A stretch of DNA of 64,000 bases from assembly GCA_001899085.1 (NCBI GenBank), contig MKVB01000002.1:249200-313199 (forward strand), read 5' to 3'. Positions 42,096-49,367 of the stretch are shown piece by piece (position 1 is the first letter of the stretch; the number at the start of each line of letters is the position of its first letter). The notes under the pieces are model-generated. The model ran no database searches. It was given only the letters and a program-made list of their open reading frames with translations, and was not told the DNA's origin. Origin of the DNA: Devosia sp. 66-14. Its GTDB lineage: Bacteria > Pseudomonadota > Alphaproteobacteria > Rhizobiales > Devosiaceae. The translations under genes and the position numbers were made by a program.

Positions 42096-42482
42096 TCACC
42101 TGAAATCGTTGATCTCGAACCAGTAGCCGTTCGGGTCCTGCAAAAACACCGCCCGCATGCCGTCGGGGCGGGTGTTGACCGCGCCCGGGTTGCCCTGCAT
42201 GTCGGAGAACGCCGCACCCAGGGCCCGCAGGTGTGCGAGCACGGCCTCGAAATCCGGCGCCGAGAGCGCGAAATGCGTGCGTTTTTCCACATGCGTACGA
42301 CTGATGTCGCCGGCCTGGATGTGGAAGCGCTGGCGGTTACCGAACTCGAACCAGCGGATATGGGTGCCGCCCATCGGATCGGGCACTTCGCGGATCTGCA
42401 GCACCTCGGTGAGGAATTTCGCCGTCTCGTCGAGGTCGCGCACCAGCAGCGCGATATGGTCGAGGCGATAGTCGATGCTCAT
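42096..42482 (-). CDS. VOC-family (glyoxalase/dioxygenase-like) protein
   Basis: The 128-residue protein is one VOC module pair: LDHIALLVRDLDETAKFLTEVL at the start (H8 as a metal ligand), RWFEFGNRQRFHIQAG in the middle, and HFALSAPDFEAVLAHLRALGA then VFLQDPNGYWFEINDF at the end, with a terminal Glu. Such proteins bind a metal and act as lyases, dioxygenases or binding proteins; the substrate is not determined. It lies just downstream of the TauE/SafE gene on the same strand. Confidence 0.88.
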   Translation of the reverse strand: MSIDYRLDHIALLVRDLDETAKFLTEVLQIREVPDPMGGTHIRWFEFGNRQRFHIQAGDISRTHVEKRTHFALSAPDFEAVLAHLRALGAAFSDMQGNPGAVNTRPDGMRAVFLQDPNGYWFEINDFR

Positions 42483-42502
42483 CTTCTTGCTCTTGTTGCG
42501 CC

Positions 42503-43276
42503 TCAGGCGGCGGCACCGGGCATGAACACCCCGACGGCTCCATCATAGATCAGTTTCAGCGACAGCAGGAACACCAGCCAATACGTAAGCTGGTAGAACC
42601 GCTTCACCGAAATCCGCCGCACCAGCCAGACGCCGACCATCACCCCGGCCACGGCCAGCGGTGCGAGGATCGCAGCCCGCTCGAGATTGGCGACGTTGAG
42701 CTGACCGAGGAAGAAGTACGGCACCAGCTTGGCGGTGTTGACGATGGCAAAGAAGAACGCCGTGGTGCCCGAGTAGATCACCGGGGTCAGCCGCTGCGGC
42801 AGCACGTAGATCTGGAACGGCGGGCCGCCGGGGTGGCTGATGAAGCTGGTGAAGCCGGCAAAGCCGCCCCAGAACGTGCCCCAGGGTTTTGACGGCGGCA
42901 GGCCCTCGAGTTTCTTGCGGATCGGCAGCAGCGCGTCGAGGATGAACAGCAGCGTGATGATGCCGATGAACAGCAGCACCATGGCGTCGCTGACGAAACT
43001 CCATAGCGCCCAGCCGATCAGCGTGCCGACCATCGCGCCGGGCAGCATGATCCTGAGGATGCGCCAGTCGGCATCCTTGCGATAGGTCCAGATGGCGATG
43101 GCGTCCATCACCAGCAGCAGCGGCAGCAGCATGCCGGCGGCATCGCGCGCCGGCATCACCAGCGACATCATTGGCACGGCGACCATGCCGAGGCTGCCCA
43201 CCAGCCCGGACTTGCTGAGGGCGACGATGAAGACCGCGAGGACGGCTACGGTCCAGAAATACAGATCGGGGGGCAT
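42503..43276 (-). CDS. TauE/SafE-family permease
   Basis: The 257-residue inner-membrane protein has about eight hydrophobic segments and the family motifs GLVGSLGMVAVPMMSL near the start and GFAGFTSFISHPGGPPFQIY in the middle. TauE/SafE proteins move sulfite, sulfoacetate or related anions; substrate is unknown. The ATG at 43276 fits the first helix better than an upstream in-frame start. It adjoins the VOC gene on the same strand. Confidence 0.9.
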   Translation of the reverse strand: MPPDLYFWTVAVLAVFIVALSKSGLVGSLGMVAVPMMSLVMPARDAAGMLLPLLLVMDAIAIWTYRKDADWRILRIMLPGAMVGTLIGWALWSFVSDAMVLLFIGIITLLFILDALLPIRKKLEGLPPSKPWGTFWGGFAGFTSFISHPGGPPFQIYVLPQRLTPVIYSGTTAFFFAIVNTAKLVPYFFLGQLNVANLERAAILAPLAVAGVMVGVWLVRRISVKRFYQLTYWLVFLLSLKLIYDGAVGVFMPGAAA

Positions 43277-43293
43277 GGGGAAGGGGTAACCGG

Positions 43294-43326
43294 AGAGAAA
43301 ACTGCGGACGCTAGTCGGACGTCCGC
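43294..43326 (-). terminator. Possible terminator overlapping the antiporter stop codon
   Basis: A 7-bp stem (GCGGACG at 43304-43310, CGTCCGC at 43320-43326) is followed on the minus strand by AGTTTTCTC. The stop codon (43311-43313) lies in the loop. The T run is short, so confidence is moderate. Confidence 0.5.
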
Positions 43327-45191
43327 GGCGCCGGCTTGTCAATATCGCCTTCGGCATCATCAGCAGATTGCTGCCGATCCGCCTTCATCACCGCATCCAG
43401 CATCTCGGTGGAGCGCCGCACGAAGCCGATATAGGCCGCCTGGTCGTGGCGTACGGCGTAGCTCTCGCGCAGCATGCGGCTGTCATGCTGTTCGAAGGCC
43501 CGGGCGATGCGGCTCGCTTCGTCCTCTTCCTGGCCGAGGGCCACCAGGGCCTGTTCGCCCAGCTTGATGGCGGCGCGGAAGGTTTCGCGCTCGATGACAT
43601 GCACGCCCAGCGCCATCAGGTCGTGCGCATGCGAGCGATCGACGGCGCGCGCGGCGATGATGACGTCGGGAAAGTTGCGGCGGATCAGCTCGGCGATGCC
43701 AAGGATGCGGTCGCCACCGGCGACGGCGATGACGATCATCTTGGCCTGGTCGGCGCCGGCGGCGCGCAGGATCTCGATGCGGCCGCCATCGCCGTAGAAC
43801 ACCTTGACGCCAAAGCGCTTCACCAGCTCGATCTGCGCCGGGTCATCGTCGATCAGCGTCATGCCGAAGCCCTGGGCGCGCAGCAGGCGGGTGACGATCT
43901 GGCCGAAGCGGCCATAACCGAGCACGATCACCTTGTCATGCGGGTCTGCCACCTCGGGGCCGGGCGGCAGGTCGGCGTCGTCGTCCGGCGCCCGGTTGAG
44001 CCGCGGCATCCACAGCCGGTCGTAGAGGAAGATGAGGATCGGGGTCACGGCCATCGACAGGGCGACCACCACGGTCAGCAGTTCGACTTCGGGGCCCGAC
44101 AGATTGCCGGCGGTGCGGGCGAACTGCAGCACCACGAAGGCGAACTCGCCGGCCTGGCTGAGCAGCACCGCGAGCAGCAGCCGTTCGGCCACGTGCATCC
44201 TGAAGAAGGTGGCGAGGACGAACAGCACCAGCATCTTGAGGCAGATGAGCGCCACCACCAGCGCCAGGACCAGCAGCGGATTCTCGATCACCACGCGGAA
44301 GGCGATCGACATGCCGACGGTGATGAAGAACAGGCCGAGCAGCAGCCCCTTGAACGGCTGCAGGTTGCTTTCGAGTTCGTGCCGATACTCGCTGTCGGCG
44401 AGCAGCACACCGCCGAAGAAGGCGCCGAGCGCCGGGGACAGGCCGAGGCTCTCGGTGAGCAGGGCGGCGCCGATCACCAGCGCCAGCGCGAAGGCAGTGA
44501 AGGCCTCGGGCACCCGGGTGCGGGCCAGCCAACTCATCAGCGGGCGGATGACGAAGCGCGAGCCGAACAGGGCGGCGATGAAGGCGCCGACCACCACCAG
44601 GGCCAGCCACCAGTCGATCGGATTGTCGACCACATCCAGCACGTCCTCGCCGATCGCGTCGATCGGCCCGCCGCCCATGGCGGTGAGCAGCGGAATGAGG
44701 GCGAGCACCGGGATCACCGCCACGTCCTGCACCAGGAGGATGGCGAGCGAGGCACGGCCGGTATCGGTCTTGGTGATATTGCGCTGGTCTACCGACTGCA
44801 TGGCGATGGCCGTGGAGCTCATCGCCAGCGCCAGGCCGACCACCACGGCATCGGCCCAGCCGAAGCCGATCACCCGCGCAAGCAGCGCGACCACCACGCT
44901 GGTCGCCGCCATCTGGGTGAGCCCCAGACCCAGCACCTTGTTGCGCATGCGCCAGAGTTCGGTGCCGTCGACCTCGAGGCCGATCAGGAACAGCATCATG
45001 ACGATGCCGAATTCAGCGATCTGGTGAATGAGTTCGGTGTCGGAAACCAGCGACAGCCCATAGGGGCCGATCAGCACGCCGGCGGCGAGGTAACCGAGGA
45101 TGGTGCCGAGCCCGGCCCACTTGAACAGCGGGACGAGCAGCACGGTTGTGGCGAGAAGAACGAAGATGGCGAGCAGCAGGTTGATTTCCAT
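43311..45191 (-). CDS. Kef-type monovalent cation:proton antiporter (CPA2)
   Basis: The 626-residue protein has a CPA2 transporter domain (about 1-390, with GYLAAGVLIGPYGLSLV, LFLIGLEV and ALGAFFGGVLLADS) and a C-terminal RCK_N domain with VIVLGYGRFGQIVTRLLRAQG, which binds nucleotide or glutathione adducts in KefC. It should exchange potassium or sodium for protons at the inner membrane. Length and layout fit KefB/KefC. A KefF/KefG ancillary protein is not adjacent. Confidence 0.95.
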   Translation of the reverse strand: MEINLLLAIFVLLATTVLLVPLFKWAGLGTILGYLAAGVLIGPYGLSLVSDTELIHQIAEFGIVMMLFLIGLEVDGTELWRMRNKVLGLGLTQMAATSVVVALLARVIGFGWADAVVVGLALAMSSTAIAMQSVDQRNITKTDTGRASLAILLVQDVAVIPVLALIPLLTAMGGGPIDAIGEDVLDVVDNPIDWWLALVVVGAFIAALFGSRFVIRPLMSWLARTRVPEAFTAFALALVIGAALLTESLGLSPALGAFFGGVLLADSEYRHELESNLQPFKGLLLGLFFITVGMSIAFRVVIENPLLVLALVVALICLKMLVLFVLATFFRMHVAERLLLAVLLSQAGEFAFVVLQFARTAGNLSGPEVELLTVVVALSMAVTPILIFLYDRLWMPRLNRAPDDDADLPPGPEVADPHDKVIVLGYGRFGQIVTRLLRAQGFGMTLIDDDPAQIELVKRFGVKVFYGDGGRIEILRAAGADQAKMIVIAVAGGDRILGIAELIRRNFPDVIIAARAVDRSHAHDLMALGVHVIERETFRAAIKLGEQALVALGQEEDEASRIARAFEQHDSRMLRESYAVRHDQAAYIGFVRRSTEMLDAVMKADRQQSADDAEGDIDKPAPRTSD

Positions 45192-45212
45192 CTCTGCTGC
45201 CCGGCCTTTGGC

Positions 45213-45938
45213 TTACTCGTCGGAGTCGGTCTTCAGCGACTTCAGCTTGGCGAACACCGAGTCGGCGTCCAGCTCTTCTTCGCGTTCGGGGCGGCGGTGT
45301 TCGGCGCCCTCTTCGTCTTCGGCATGGTCCATGCCGGCACGGCCATGGGCGCCGGCCAGCGCCTCCTCGGCGGTCAGCAGCATGGTGCCCTGTTCAGCGA
45401 TATCGCCCGGCGCGGCACCCTTGCTGGCCCGGCTCACTTCCAGGTCGAGATCGATCTGGCTGGCAAGGCCGAGGGTCACCGGATCCATCGGGGTGATGTT
45501 GGCATTGTTCCAGTGCGTGCCCTCGCGCACCGAGTCGATGGTCGACTTGGTGGTGCCAACCAGACGCATGATCTGGGCGTCCTTCATCTCTGGGTGGTTG
45601 CGCAGCAGCCACTTGATGGCGTTGGGGCGTTCGTTGCGGCGTGAAATCGGCGTGTAGCGCGGGCCCTTGCGCTTGGGCGCGGCGACCCGGACCTTGGGGT
45701 CCGAGATCTTCATGCGGTAGTTCGGGTCGGCTTCCGCCTTCTCGATCTCCTCGCGCGTCAGCTGGCCGTTCTGCAACGGGTTCACGCCCATGATGCCGCT
45801 GGCCACGTCGCCGTCGGCGACGCCCTGCACTTCCAGCGGATGCAATCCACAGAAGGCGGCGATCTGCTCGAACGAGAGCGCGGTGTTGTCGACCAGCCAG
45901 ACGGCGGTTGCCTTGGGCATCAACAGGGGCGTGGCCAT
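45213..45938 (-). CDS. trcR: Cell-cycle transcriptional regulator TrcR (DUF1013)
   Basis: The 241-residue protein has the DUF1013 core LLMPKATAVWLVDNTALSFEQIAAFCGLHPLEVQGVADG, with a helix-turn-helix-like region, and RRNERPNAIKWLLRNHPEMKDAQIMRLVGTTKSTIDSVREGTHWN, a second one. The tail is acidic. I start it at the ATG at 45938, which has an AAGGAG site nine bases before. The family contains TrcR, a transcription factor tied to the Caulobacter cell cycle; the role here is transferred. It is alone between the antiporter and quinone-reductase genes. Confidence 0.85.
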   Translation of the reverse strand: MATPLLMPKATAVWLVDNTALSFEQIAAFCGLHPLEVQGVADGDVASGIMGVNPLQNGQLTREEIEKAEADPNYRMKISDPKVRVAAPKRKGPRYTPISRRNERPNAIKWLLRNHPEMKDAQIMRLVGTTKSTIDSVREGTHWNNANITPMDPVTLGLASQIDLDLEVSRASKGAAPGDIAEQGTMLLTAEEALAGAHGRAGMDHAEDEEGAEHRRPEREEELDADSVFAKLKSLKTDSDE

Positions 45939-46035
45939 GATCAATATCTCCTTGAGGCGCGGCCGGGAGCTTCCGGTCCGCCCCGCCTCGTCGTTCTTAA
46001 TGAGGGGGAATAGTAGCGCCTATATACGCGCCGGC

Positions 46036-47091
46036 TCAGGCCGATTCAATCGGATTGTCACTATTGTGCGTGCGCTGCTGCATCGCCTCGCCCCAGGGCG
46101 TGAGCAGGATGAGCTTGCCATAGTGGTCGGGCTTTTCGAGCTCGCGATGGCCGCGCGCCGCCTCGCCCAGCGGCAGGGCGCGGATCCGGGGATGGACGAG
46201 GCGGCCATCGGCGAGCGCCGGCCAGACAGTGCGCAACAGGCTGCGGGCGATCGCCGCCTTCACCTCGCGGGTCTGTGGCCGCAGGGTCGAGCCCGACAGG
46301 GTCAGCTGCTTCATCAGAATGTGACTGGCATTGATCTCGGCCCTGGGCCCTGCCAGCGTCGAAACGATGACGATGTGGCCGAAACGGGCGCAAGCCCGGA
46401 TGTTCTTTTCCAACGTGTCGCCCCCGACGATATCGACGATGCGGTCGGCGCCCTTGCCGCCGGTGATCGACAAGGTGCGGGCGACGAAATCCTCGCCGGA
46501 GCGATCGATGGTTTCGGCGGCGCCAAGGCGCAGCGCATAGGCAGCCTTCTCGGGGCTCGAGACCACGGCGATCGGTGAAGCGCCGTGGAGGCGCGCGATC
46601 TGGATCGCCGCACCGCCGATGCCTCCGGCACCGCCATGGATCAGCACCTGCATGCCGGTGGCGAGGCCGGCTCGCATCACCAGGGTCTGTTCCACGGTAA
46701 AGAAGGTCTCGGGCAGGGCGGCAGCGCTGGCCATCGACCAGCCGACGGGAACCGGCAGCAGCTGTCCGGCAGCCACTGCCACATATTCCGCGTAGCCGCC
46801 GCCATGGGTGAGCGCCGCCACTTCATCGCCCAGCGACCAGCCGCGTACGCCCTTGCCGAGAGCGACGATCTCGCCGCCGACCTCGAGCCCGGGCAGCGGC
46901 GAGGCATCGGGCGGCGGGTTGTAGGTGCCGCGGCGCTGCCCGAGGTCGGGCGCGTTGAGGCCGGGTGCCGCGACGCGGATCAGCACCTCGCCGGGGCCCG
47001 GCTGCGGGGTGGGCAGGCGCACCGGCTGCAGCACTTCTGGGCCGCCGAACTGGGTGATGGAGATGGCGGTCATTTCGGGCGGGATCGACAT
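46036..47091 (-). CDS. Zinc-type alcohol dehydrogenase-like / NADPH:quinone oxidoreductase
   Basis: The 351-residue protein is a medium-chain dehydrogenase/reductase of the QOR/PIG3 type: GPGEVLIRVAAPGLNAPDLGQRRG, GLEVGGEIVALGKGV and the NAD(P)H motif VLIHGGAGGIGGAAIQIARLHGA, which is the QOR version of the Rossmann loop. No catalytic-zinc cysteine cluster is seen, so it is the zinc-free class. I start it at the ATG 47091; ATG 47073 is possible. The substrate is unknown. Confidence 0.9.
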   Translation of the reverse strand: MSIPPEMTAISITQFGGPEVLQPVRLPTPQPGPGEVLIRVAAPGLNAPDLGQRRGTYNPPPDASPLPGLEVGGEIVALGKGVRGWSLGDEVAALTHGGGYAEYVAVAAGQLLPVPVGWSMASAAALPETFFTVEQTLVMRAGLATGMQVLIHGGAGGIGGAAIQIARLHGASPIAVVSSPEKAAYALRLGAAETIDRSGEDFVARTLSITGGKGADRIVDIVGGDTLEKNIRACARFGHIVIVSTLAGPRAEINASHILMKQLTLSGSTLRPQTREVKAAIARSLLRTVWPALADGRLVHPRIRALPLGEAARGHRELEKPDHYGKLILLTPWGEAMQQRTHNSDNPIESA

Positions 47092-47211
47092 GGCTCTAGC
47101 TAGGCCCGACGGGGCGGCGCTGGCAATCGGCGATTTGGCGGCTGCAGGACGGGGTTGGCAGCGATCGGTGGGAGGGCCTAAGTTCGGGAAAAACCAGGCC
47201 GGGAGAAGATC

Positions 47212-47397
47212 ATGTTCGATGATGACGCCGTCAAAAAGCCCCGTGGCCACGAGGTCGGCATGCCGATCGACACCATGTCGGTCGAAGAACTCGAGGAGCG
47301 CATCGCCATGCTGAACACCGAAATCGCCCGACTGCAGCAGGCGATCGCCGCGCGCCAGAAGACCCGCTCGGAGGCCGAGTCGCTGTTCAAGCTCTGA
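47212..47397 (+). CDS. DUF1192 small protein
   Basis: The 61-residue protein has the DUF1192 core MPIDTMSVEELEERIAMLNTEIARLQQAI, a short coiled coil, and a basic C-terminal part. A GGAGAAG site precedes the ATG. DUF1192 proteins are small alphaproteobacterial proteins of unknown function. It is the gene immediately upstream of the CtrA-box/sRNA region and divergent from the quinone-reductase gene. Confidence 0.88.
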   Translation: MFDDDAVKKPRGHEVGMPIDTMSVEELEERIAMLNTEIARLQQAIAARQKTRSEAESLFKL

Positions 47398-47452
47398 GCC
47401 GTTCCGGCGGTGCGCCGGTCACACACTGGCAAGGTTAAGAAAGCGAGTCTCG

Positions 47453-47467
47453 TTAACCTCGAATTAA
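47453..47467. promoter_or_regulatory. CtrA-type box TTAA-N7-TTAA upstream of rcdA
   Basis: TTAACCTCGAATTAAC has TTAA at 47453-47456 and 47464-47467, spaced by exactly seven bases and followed by C, which is the CtrA consensus. Further TTAA half-sites lie at 47435, 47478 and 47483. A TTAAAT hexamer at 47483-47488 would serve as a -10 element, so the box would overlap the -35 region of a plus-strand promoter, as CtrA-activated promoters do. The nearest coding gene downstream is rcdA, at 47704. Confidence 0.65.
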
Positions 47468-47491
47468 CACATCGCCGTTAACTTAAATCAC

Positions 47492-47585
47492 ATCCAGTTT
47501 CTCTGGATTTTGCAGAGTGGTTTCTCCCTCTGTTTGACGCCTCCCTGTTAACTTTCGAGAGCCGTTTCGACGGCTCTTTTCTTTT
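47492..47585 (+). ncRNA. Candidate small RNA between DUF1192 and rcdA
   Basis: Downstream of the CtrA-type box, the roughly 94-nt segment folds by eye into three hairpins: ATCCAG/CTGGAT (47492-47508), CAGAG/CTCTG (47513-47532) and the strong terminal stem AGAGCCGT/ACGGCTCT (47558-47577) with a UUCG loop and a T run. Two CUCCCU-type motifs (about 47524-47530 and 47541-47546) lie in loop or unpaired positions, and they complement Shine-Dalgarno sequences, as in other alphaproteobacterial trans-acting sRNAs. There is no ORF or rRNA/tRNA here. A long leader of rcdA is the alternative. The rest of the gap (47586-47703) shows nothing but a GC-rich leader to rcdA. Confidence 0.5.
47557..47585 (+). 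terminator. Strong intrinsic terminator before rcdA
   Basis: A perfect 8-bp stem (47558-47565 with 47570-47577) closes a UUCG tetraloop and is followed by TTTCTTTTT. It lies about 118 bp before the rcdA start and after the CtrA box, so it would end a transcript starting near 47490. Confidence 0.85.
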
Positions 47586-47703
47586 TGCGCCATGGACTTC
47601 AGCGCAAGCGCTCCAGCCGTTAAGCCAACGGCAAGACAGGTGGGCGCACAACAGAGGCGACCGGCCGCGCGGCCGCGAGATTTCCCTTCACCCGAGCAGC
47701 AGT

Positions 47704-48228
47704 GTGGACGACAGCAGGCAGAAGCAGAAGCCGGTGGCCATCGGGCCCCGCATCGTCGCATCCGGCGGGTTCGACATGCTGTACCGCGAGGGCATGGTGC
47801 TGATCGAGGAAGTGGCCTCGTATCTCGACGGCGATGGTCGCAGCGAGAGCCGCGGCCTGCCGCGCGAGGCCTCGTTCCTCTATGCCACCGAAAGCATGCG
47901 TCTCACCACACGGCTGATGCAGCTGGCCTCGTGGCTGCTGCTGCAGCGCGCCGTGAACGAAGGCGAGCTCACTGCCGAAAATGCCCGGACCGAGAAAGAG
48001 AAGGTCCGTTTCTCCGCCACCCCGACCGATCGCGGTGGACCGGGATATGACGATATGCCGGAGCGGCTCAGGGCGTTCATCGCCAAGGGCGACCGGCTGT
48101 TCGACCGGGTGCAGCAGTTCGACAAGCTGGAACGCGGCGGGGTGCCAGATTACGCGCCGGCGAGCGAAGGCGGCATTGCCGACCAGCTGGCCCGGCTCAA
48201 GGCAGCCTTCGGTCGGTTGAAGGAATAG
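47704..48228 (+). CDS. rcdA: RcdA-like regulator of CtrA degradation (DUF1465)
   Basis: The 174-residue protein has the DUF1465 core IVASGGFDMLYREGMVLIEEVASYLDGDG and RGLPREASFLYATESMRLTTRLMQLASWLLLQRAV. In Caulobacter, RcdA links CtrA to the ClpXP protease and so times cell-cycle entry. The start is a GTG at 47704 without a strong ribosome-binding site; an ATG at 47776 is possible but would lose the first core residues. It lies downstream of the CtrA-type box and sRNA-like segment, which suggests feedback on CtrA (inference). Confidence 0.78.
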   Translation: MDDSRQKQKPVAIGPRIVASGGFDMLYREGMVLIEEVASYLDGDGRSESRGLPREASFLYATESMRLTTRLMQLASWLLLQRAVNEGELTAENARTEKEKVRFSATPTDRGGPGYDDMPERLRAFIAKGDRLFDRVQQFDKLERGGVPDYAPASEGGIADQLARLKAAFGRLKE

Positions 48229-48272
48229 GGCAGCAGCCCTTAACATCGCCTCGCAATCACCGAGGACGAGCC

Positions 48273-48686
48273 ATGACCGAAACGCTGACAGGTGGGTGCC
48301 TTTGCGGCGCCGTTCGCTACGCTTACGACGGCGCGGTCGGCGCTGCCGGCTATTGCCACTGCGCGGATTGCCGTCGCGTCTCGGGCAGCGCCTTCGGCGT
48401 CAGCGTTCGTGTTGCCGCCGCCGGATTTCGCATCGTCGCGGGCACTCCCAAGAGCTTCGTCAAGGAGGGGGACAGCGGTCGCCCGGTGGCGCGGTTTTTC
48501 TGCGGCGATTGCGGCTCGCCGCTCTACACCCTGCCGCCGCTCCATCCCGACGTGGTGTTCATCAAGGCGGGGAGCCTCGACGATCCCAGCGTGGTAAGGC
48601 CCAACCGCCAGGCCTGGATGCGCTCACGCGTCGACTGGGCGGAAATCGATCCGTCGATCACGGCGTATGAGACGAACCGGGGGTGA
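48273..48686 (+). CDS. GFA-family (CENP-V/GFA domain) protein
   Basis: The 137-residue protein has the zinc-binding cysteines of the glutathione-dependent formaldehyde-activating fold: GGCLCGAVRY, then CHCADCRRVSGSAFG, and CGDCGSPLY. These bind two zinc ions. Members may act on formaldehyde-glutathione adducts, but many have unknown substrates. It is a single gene between rcdA and a repeat region. Length is normal. Confidence 0.9.
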   Translation: MTETLTGGCLCGAVRYAYDGAVGAAGYCHCADCRRVSGSAFGVSVRVAAAGFRIVAGTPKSFVKEGDSGRPVARFFCGDCGSPLYTLPPLHPDVVFIKAGSLDDPSVVRPNRQAWMRSRVDWAEIDPSITAYETNRG

Positions 48687-48766
48687 GCGCAGCGGATCGC
48701 GAAGCTTCCCGCTTGGCGGACGTCATCGCAAAGAAGGCGTTTGGCTGCGATAGTGCCCACCCACCG

Positions 48767-48850
48767 GGTGTCATCCCTGCGAAAGCAGGGACCCAAGCAT
48801 CAGGTGGCGCGGGCTGAGAGTTGGGTCCCTGCTTTCGCAGGGATGACACC
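48767..48850. repeat. Perfect 30-bp inverted repeat, REP-like element
   Basis: Arms at 48767-48796 and 48821-48850 are perfect reverse complements with a 24-bp spacer. The arm includes TCATCCCTGCGAAAGCAGGG, the core of a repeat widely dispersed in proteobacteria, whose conceptual translation yields WVPAFAGMT-like strings. It fills the gap between the GFA gene and rpmE and is not coding. Confidence 0.9.
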
Positions 48851-48925
48851 GAGTCTTAAGTCACTGCCTGGTGGTGAGCTGCGCCGATGGCTCCTGCGAA
48901 GGGAGCTGACATCACCGCAAACAAC

Positions 48926-48954
48926 AAAAAGCCCGGCGCAATGGCCGGGCTTTT
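48926..48954 (-). terminator. Terminator of rpmE
   Basis: An 11-bp stem (AAAAGCCCGGC at 48927-48937, GCCGGGCTTTT at 48944-48954) with a six-base loop is symmetric, with T runs on both sides. It lies 22 bp after the rpmE stop on the minus strand. Confidence 0.9.
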
Positions 48955-48975
48955 GCATTCGTCGGTACCGTCGAC

Positions 48976-49197
48976 TCAGAAGCCGAGGCCCTTGAACTTG
49001 TCCTTGAAGCGGGTGACGCGGCCGCCGCGGTCCATCAGGTTGCCCTGCACGCCAGTCCAGGCCGGGTGCGTGGTGGGGTCGATGTCGAGCTGCAACGTGT
49101 CGCCTTCCTTGCCGTAGGTCGAACGGGTCTGGTAGGTCGTGCCGTTGGTCATCGCCACGGTGATCATGTGGTAGTCGGGATGGATGTCGTTCTTCAT
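48976..49197 (-). CDS. rpmE: 50S ribosomal protein L31 (bL31), cysteine-free type
   Basis: The 73-residue protein has the bL31 opening [20 protein letters not shown] and the family end [27 protein letters not shown]. The four zinc-binding cysteines of the C+ form are absent, so it is the zinc-independent type. It lies head-to-head with the ABC exporter gene and has its own terminator. Confidence 0.95.
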   Translation of the reverse strand: MKNDIHPDYHMITVAMTNGTTYQTRSTYGKEGDTLQLDIDPTTHPAWTGVQGNLMDRGGRVTRFKDKFKGLGF

Positions 49198-49367
49198 GGC
49201 GCTGCCTCAAATCAAACGGGCGCCGCGGCGCCCGGACGAAACGATCAATACGGATTGGCCGGGTTCATAGAGAAAATCCCGGCCCCGTGCAAGCGAAAGC
49301 CGCGCGTTGTCGCGGGGCTGGCAATTCGGTTGCGGCAAACCCGCCGGCTGCCTATATCGGGGGCACT

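Noticed and set aside
43368-45644. 758-codon plus-strand frame opposite the Kef-type antiporter
   Set aside because: Antisense to a clear CPA2-RCK protein; composition is typical of antisense high-GC frames (His/Gln/Asp-rich).
48741-48995. Short frames translating to SLRKQGP and WVPAFAGMT strings before rpmE
   Set aside because: These are translations of the palindromic repeat at 48767-48850, familiar artefacts of that repeat class, not genes.
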